Shown here in pieces: positions 62,709 through 64,000 of a stretch of 64,000 nt of DNA (position 1 is the stretch's first letter; every line of letters begins with the position of its first letter). The notes under the pieces are model-generated. The model was given only the letters and a program-made list of their open reading frames with translations. It was not told the origin of the DNA and did not search any database. The stretch comes from Siniperca chuatsi (taxonomy: Eukaryota > Chordata > Actinopteri > Centrarchiformes > Sinipercidae): positions 10,119,501 to 10,183,500 of the forward strand of contig NC_058042.1 in assembly GCF_020085105.1 (NCBI RefSeq), in the 5' to 3' direction. A program made the translations under genes and the position numbers.

Positions 62709-64000
62709 GTAACGATGTCTCTCAGCCGTTGGACGTCTTATTTGTTTAGGAAGTTAGCTTATCAGAGGTGTCGAGTTTTTAACCGGTGCAAAGCAGAAAT
62801 TAGCTATCGGGAAAAGTGGAACCTGAACTACACTGATATGTCTCCTGATCAGGATGTTTACTAAACGCTAGCTTTGTCAGAAACGAGTGCAAGTTTGTTG
62901 CATTTAGTTGGCTTTTTATTGTAGCTAGAGTTAACAAGCTAGCTAGCATGCTATGGTCATGAAACAGATGAAACTTTGAATTAACGTCTGCAGTAACATT
63001 ACAGTGTTTCTCACGCACATGTTCTGATCGGCCAAACGTGTGGCTTTGTTGCGCGTGAAAACAACGCTCAAAAGGCTTACATCGTGTTTTTAAGATTTGA
63101 TTTGTTCACCAAACAGTGCAGCAGTGTCACCAACATGACATTTGTTTTTACACCGTTAAATAATTAGCTGAAAGGCATCTTGTCAGTATGAGAGCGCACT
63201 GAAGTTGTGCATTTCATTCTTCACTGAGCTTTAACAGTGCATATAAGAACCTAGTAATTAAGTCACTTTCTCTGCAGACAACTAAAAGTATCAGTCAAAT
63301 CTCATGCCATGCAAACACCTGTTTCAGCTGTAAATGTATTCAAAAGTATGTAACTTATTCACAGTATGCATTGGGGTGGACGACATGGACAAAATCCTTT
63401 ATTCTACCTTTACAAATAAAATATTGTTCAGTTTTGATCGACAACACTATCAGAGAGGTATTAATGAAACTATATGTTTATTATTGAGGTTGTAGTTTAC
63501 AGTGGTGTTGCCATTATAATCCAGTCCAGGACAACTCCACTGCAAACTACAACCTCAATAAGTTGACATATAGTTATAAATTAATGCTTCTCTGACAGTG
63601 TCGATCAAAACTGAACATTATTTTCTTTGTAAAGGTAGAATTGTGTTGCATTGTGTTAGATTTTACAGATGTACCTAATAAAGTGGCCACTGCAGTCGTA
63701 GACAATGGATTTTCTAGAAAATCAATTGAGAAATTGTTAATGGATAAAATAACCAGACGGGATTGTCTGTTTTTGGCTGTTTAAGCAAATGAAACACCTG
63801 ACAAATCAAAGTACGTGCAAAAATCATGAATCAAAGATCACATACTGCCATAAAGCTTACCTGCTCTTTGGTTTGCAACATTGCCCACAATGATATGATA
63901 CACCCAGAGACTTTAAAAGGATGGCTACAAGGCTATAAACAGTATGGTAAAATCTCTTGACTGTAGACAAATTATATGGTTTCATGGTCTATATCGTCAT
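62709..64000 (+). other. leo1: leo1 intron 1 (partial)
   Basis: No further coding exon is recognised up to the window end. It contains a fold-back repeat at 63401-63641 with a repeat tail to about 63690. Confidence 0.5.
63401..63690. repeat. Fold-back repeat with 105-bp arms in leo1 intron 1
   Basis: The arm 63401-63505 (ATTCTACCTTTACAAA to TTTACAGTGG) pairs with 63537-63641 (CCACTGCAAACTACAACC to TTTGTAAAGGTAGAAT) with few mismatches and a loop of about 31 bases. It is followed by GTACCTAATAAAGTGGCCA, a terminal motif I recall from a widespread fish repeat. Confidence 0.8.

Noticed and set aside
1-64000. tRNA, rRNA and other structural RNA genes
   Set aside because: No intact B-box or cloverleaf-like sequence was noticed on either strand by eye; a covariance-model search would be needed to exclude them fully.

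Overview
This window is nuclear DNA from a ray-finned fish, most likely a percomorph teleost. That reading rests on vertebrate multi-exon genes with short introns, many simple CA/CT repeats, degraded LINEs of the Rex1 and L2 kind, and fold-back transposons that look like common fish families. There is no bacterial, viral or CRISPR content. The conserved gene set (TNFAIP8L3, SCG3, LYSMD2, a tropomodulin, LEO1) matches genes that lie close together on human 15q21.2. I recall this synteny from general knowledge; no search was run.

Layout. Positions 1-6.1 kb hold intergenic repeats. The large coding exon of tnfaip8l3 (+) is at 6159-6721. Positions 7.3-16 kb are intergenic, with a Rex1-like remnant, a minisatellite, a LINE reverse-transcriptase remnant and two fold-back elements. 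scg3 (+) spans 16502-28385 in 12 coding exons that join without a frame break (1485 nt, 494 aa). lysmd2 (-) spans 35274-29930 in 3 exons (212 aa) and converges tail to tail on scg3. Positions 35.5-44.4 kb are intergenic, contain a dead L2-type LINE and probably include the tropomodulin 3' UTR. A tropomodulin gene (-) has 9 coding exons from 54509 to 44482 (346 aa) and non-coding 5' exon sequence at about 60132-60240 and 54510-54604. The first exon of leo1 (+) is at 62651-62708, and the rest of that gene lies beyond the window.

The genes do not form a shared pathway. tnfaip8l3 encodes a lipid-transfer/phosphoinositide protein, scg3 a secretory-granule sorting protein, lysmd2 a LysM protein, tmod an actin pointed-end cap, and leo1 a subunit of the Paf1 transcription-elongation complex. 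Their grouping is conserved synteny.

I found no convincing undescribed biological system. The observations most worth a second look are three REST/RE1-like left half-sites near the scg3 start, a perfect 237-bp tandem duplication in the tropomodulin 5' intron, several long fold-back elements inside introns, two cases of one transposon nested in another, and the gene-order differences from human.
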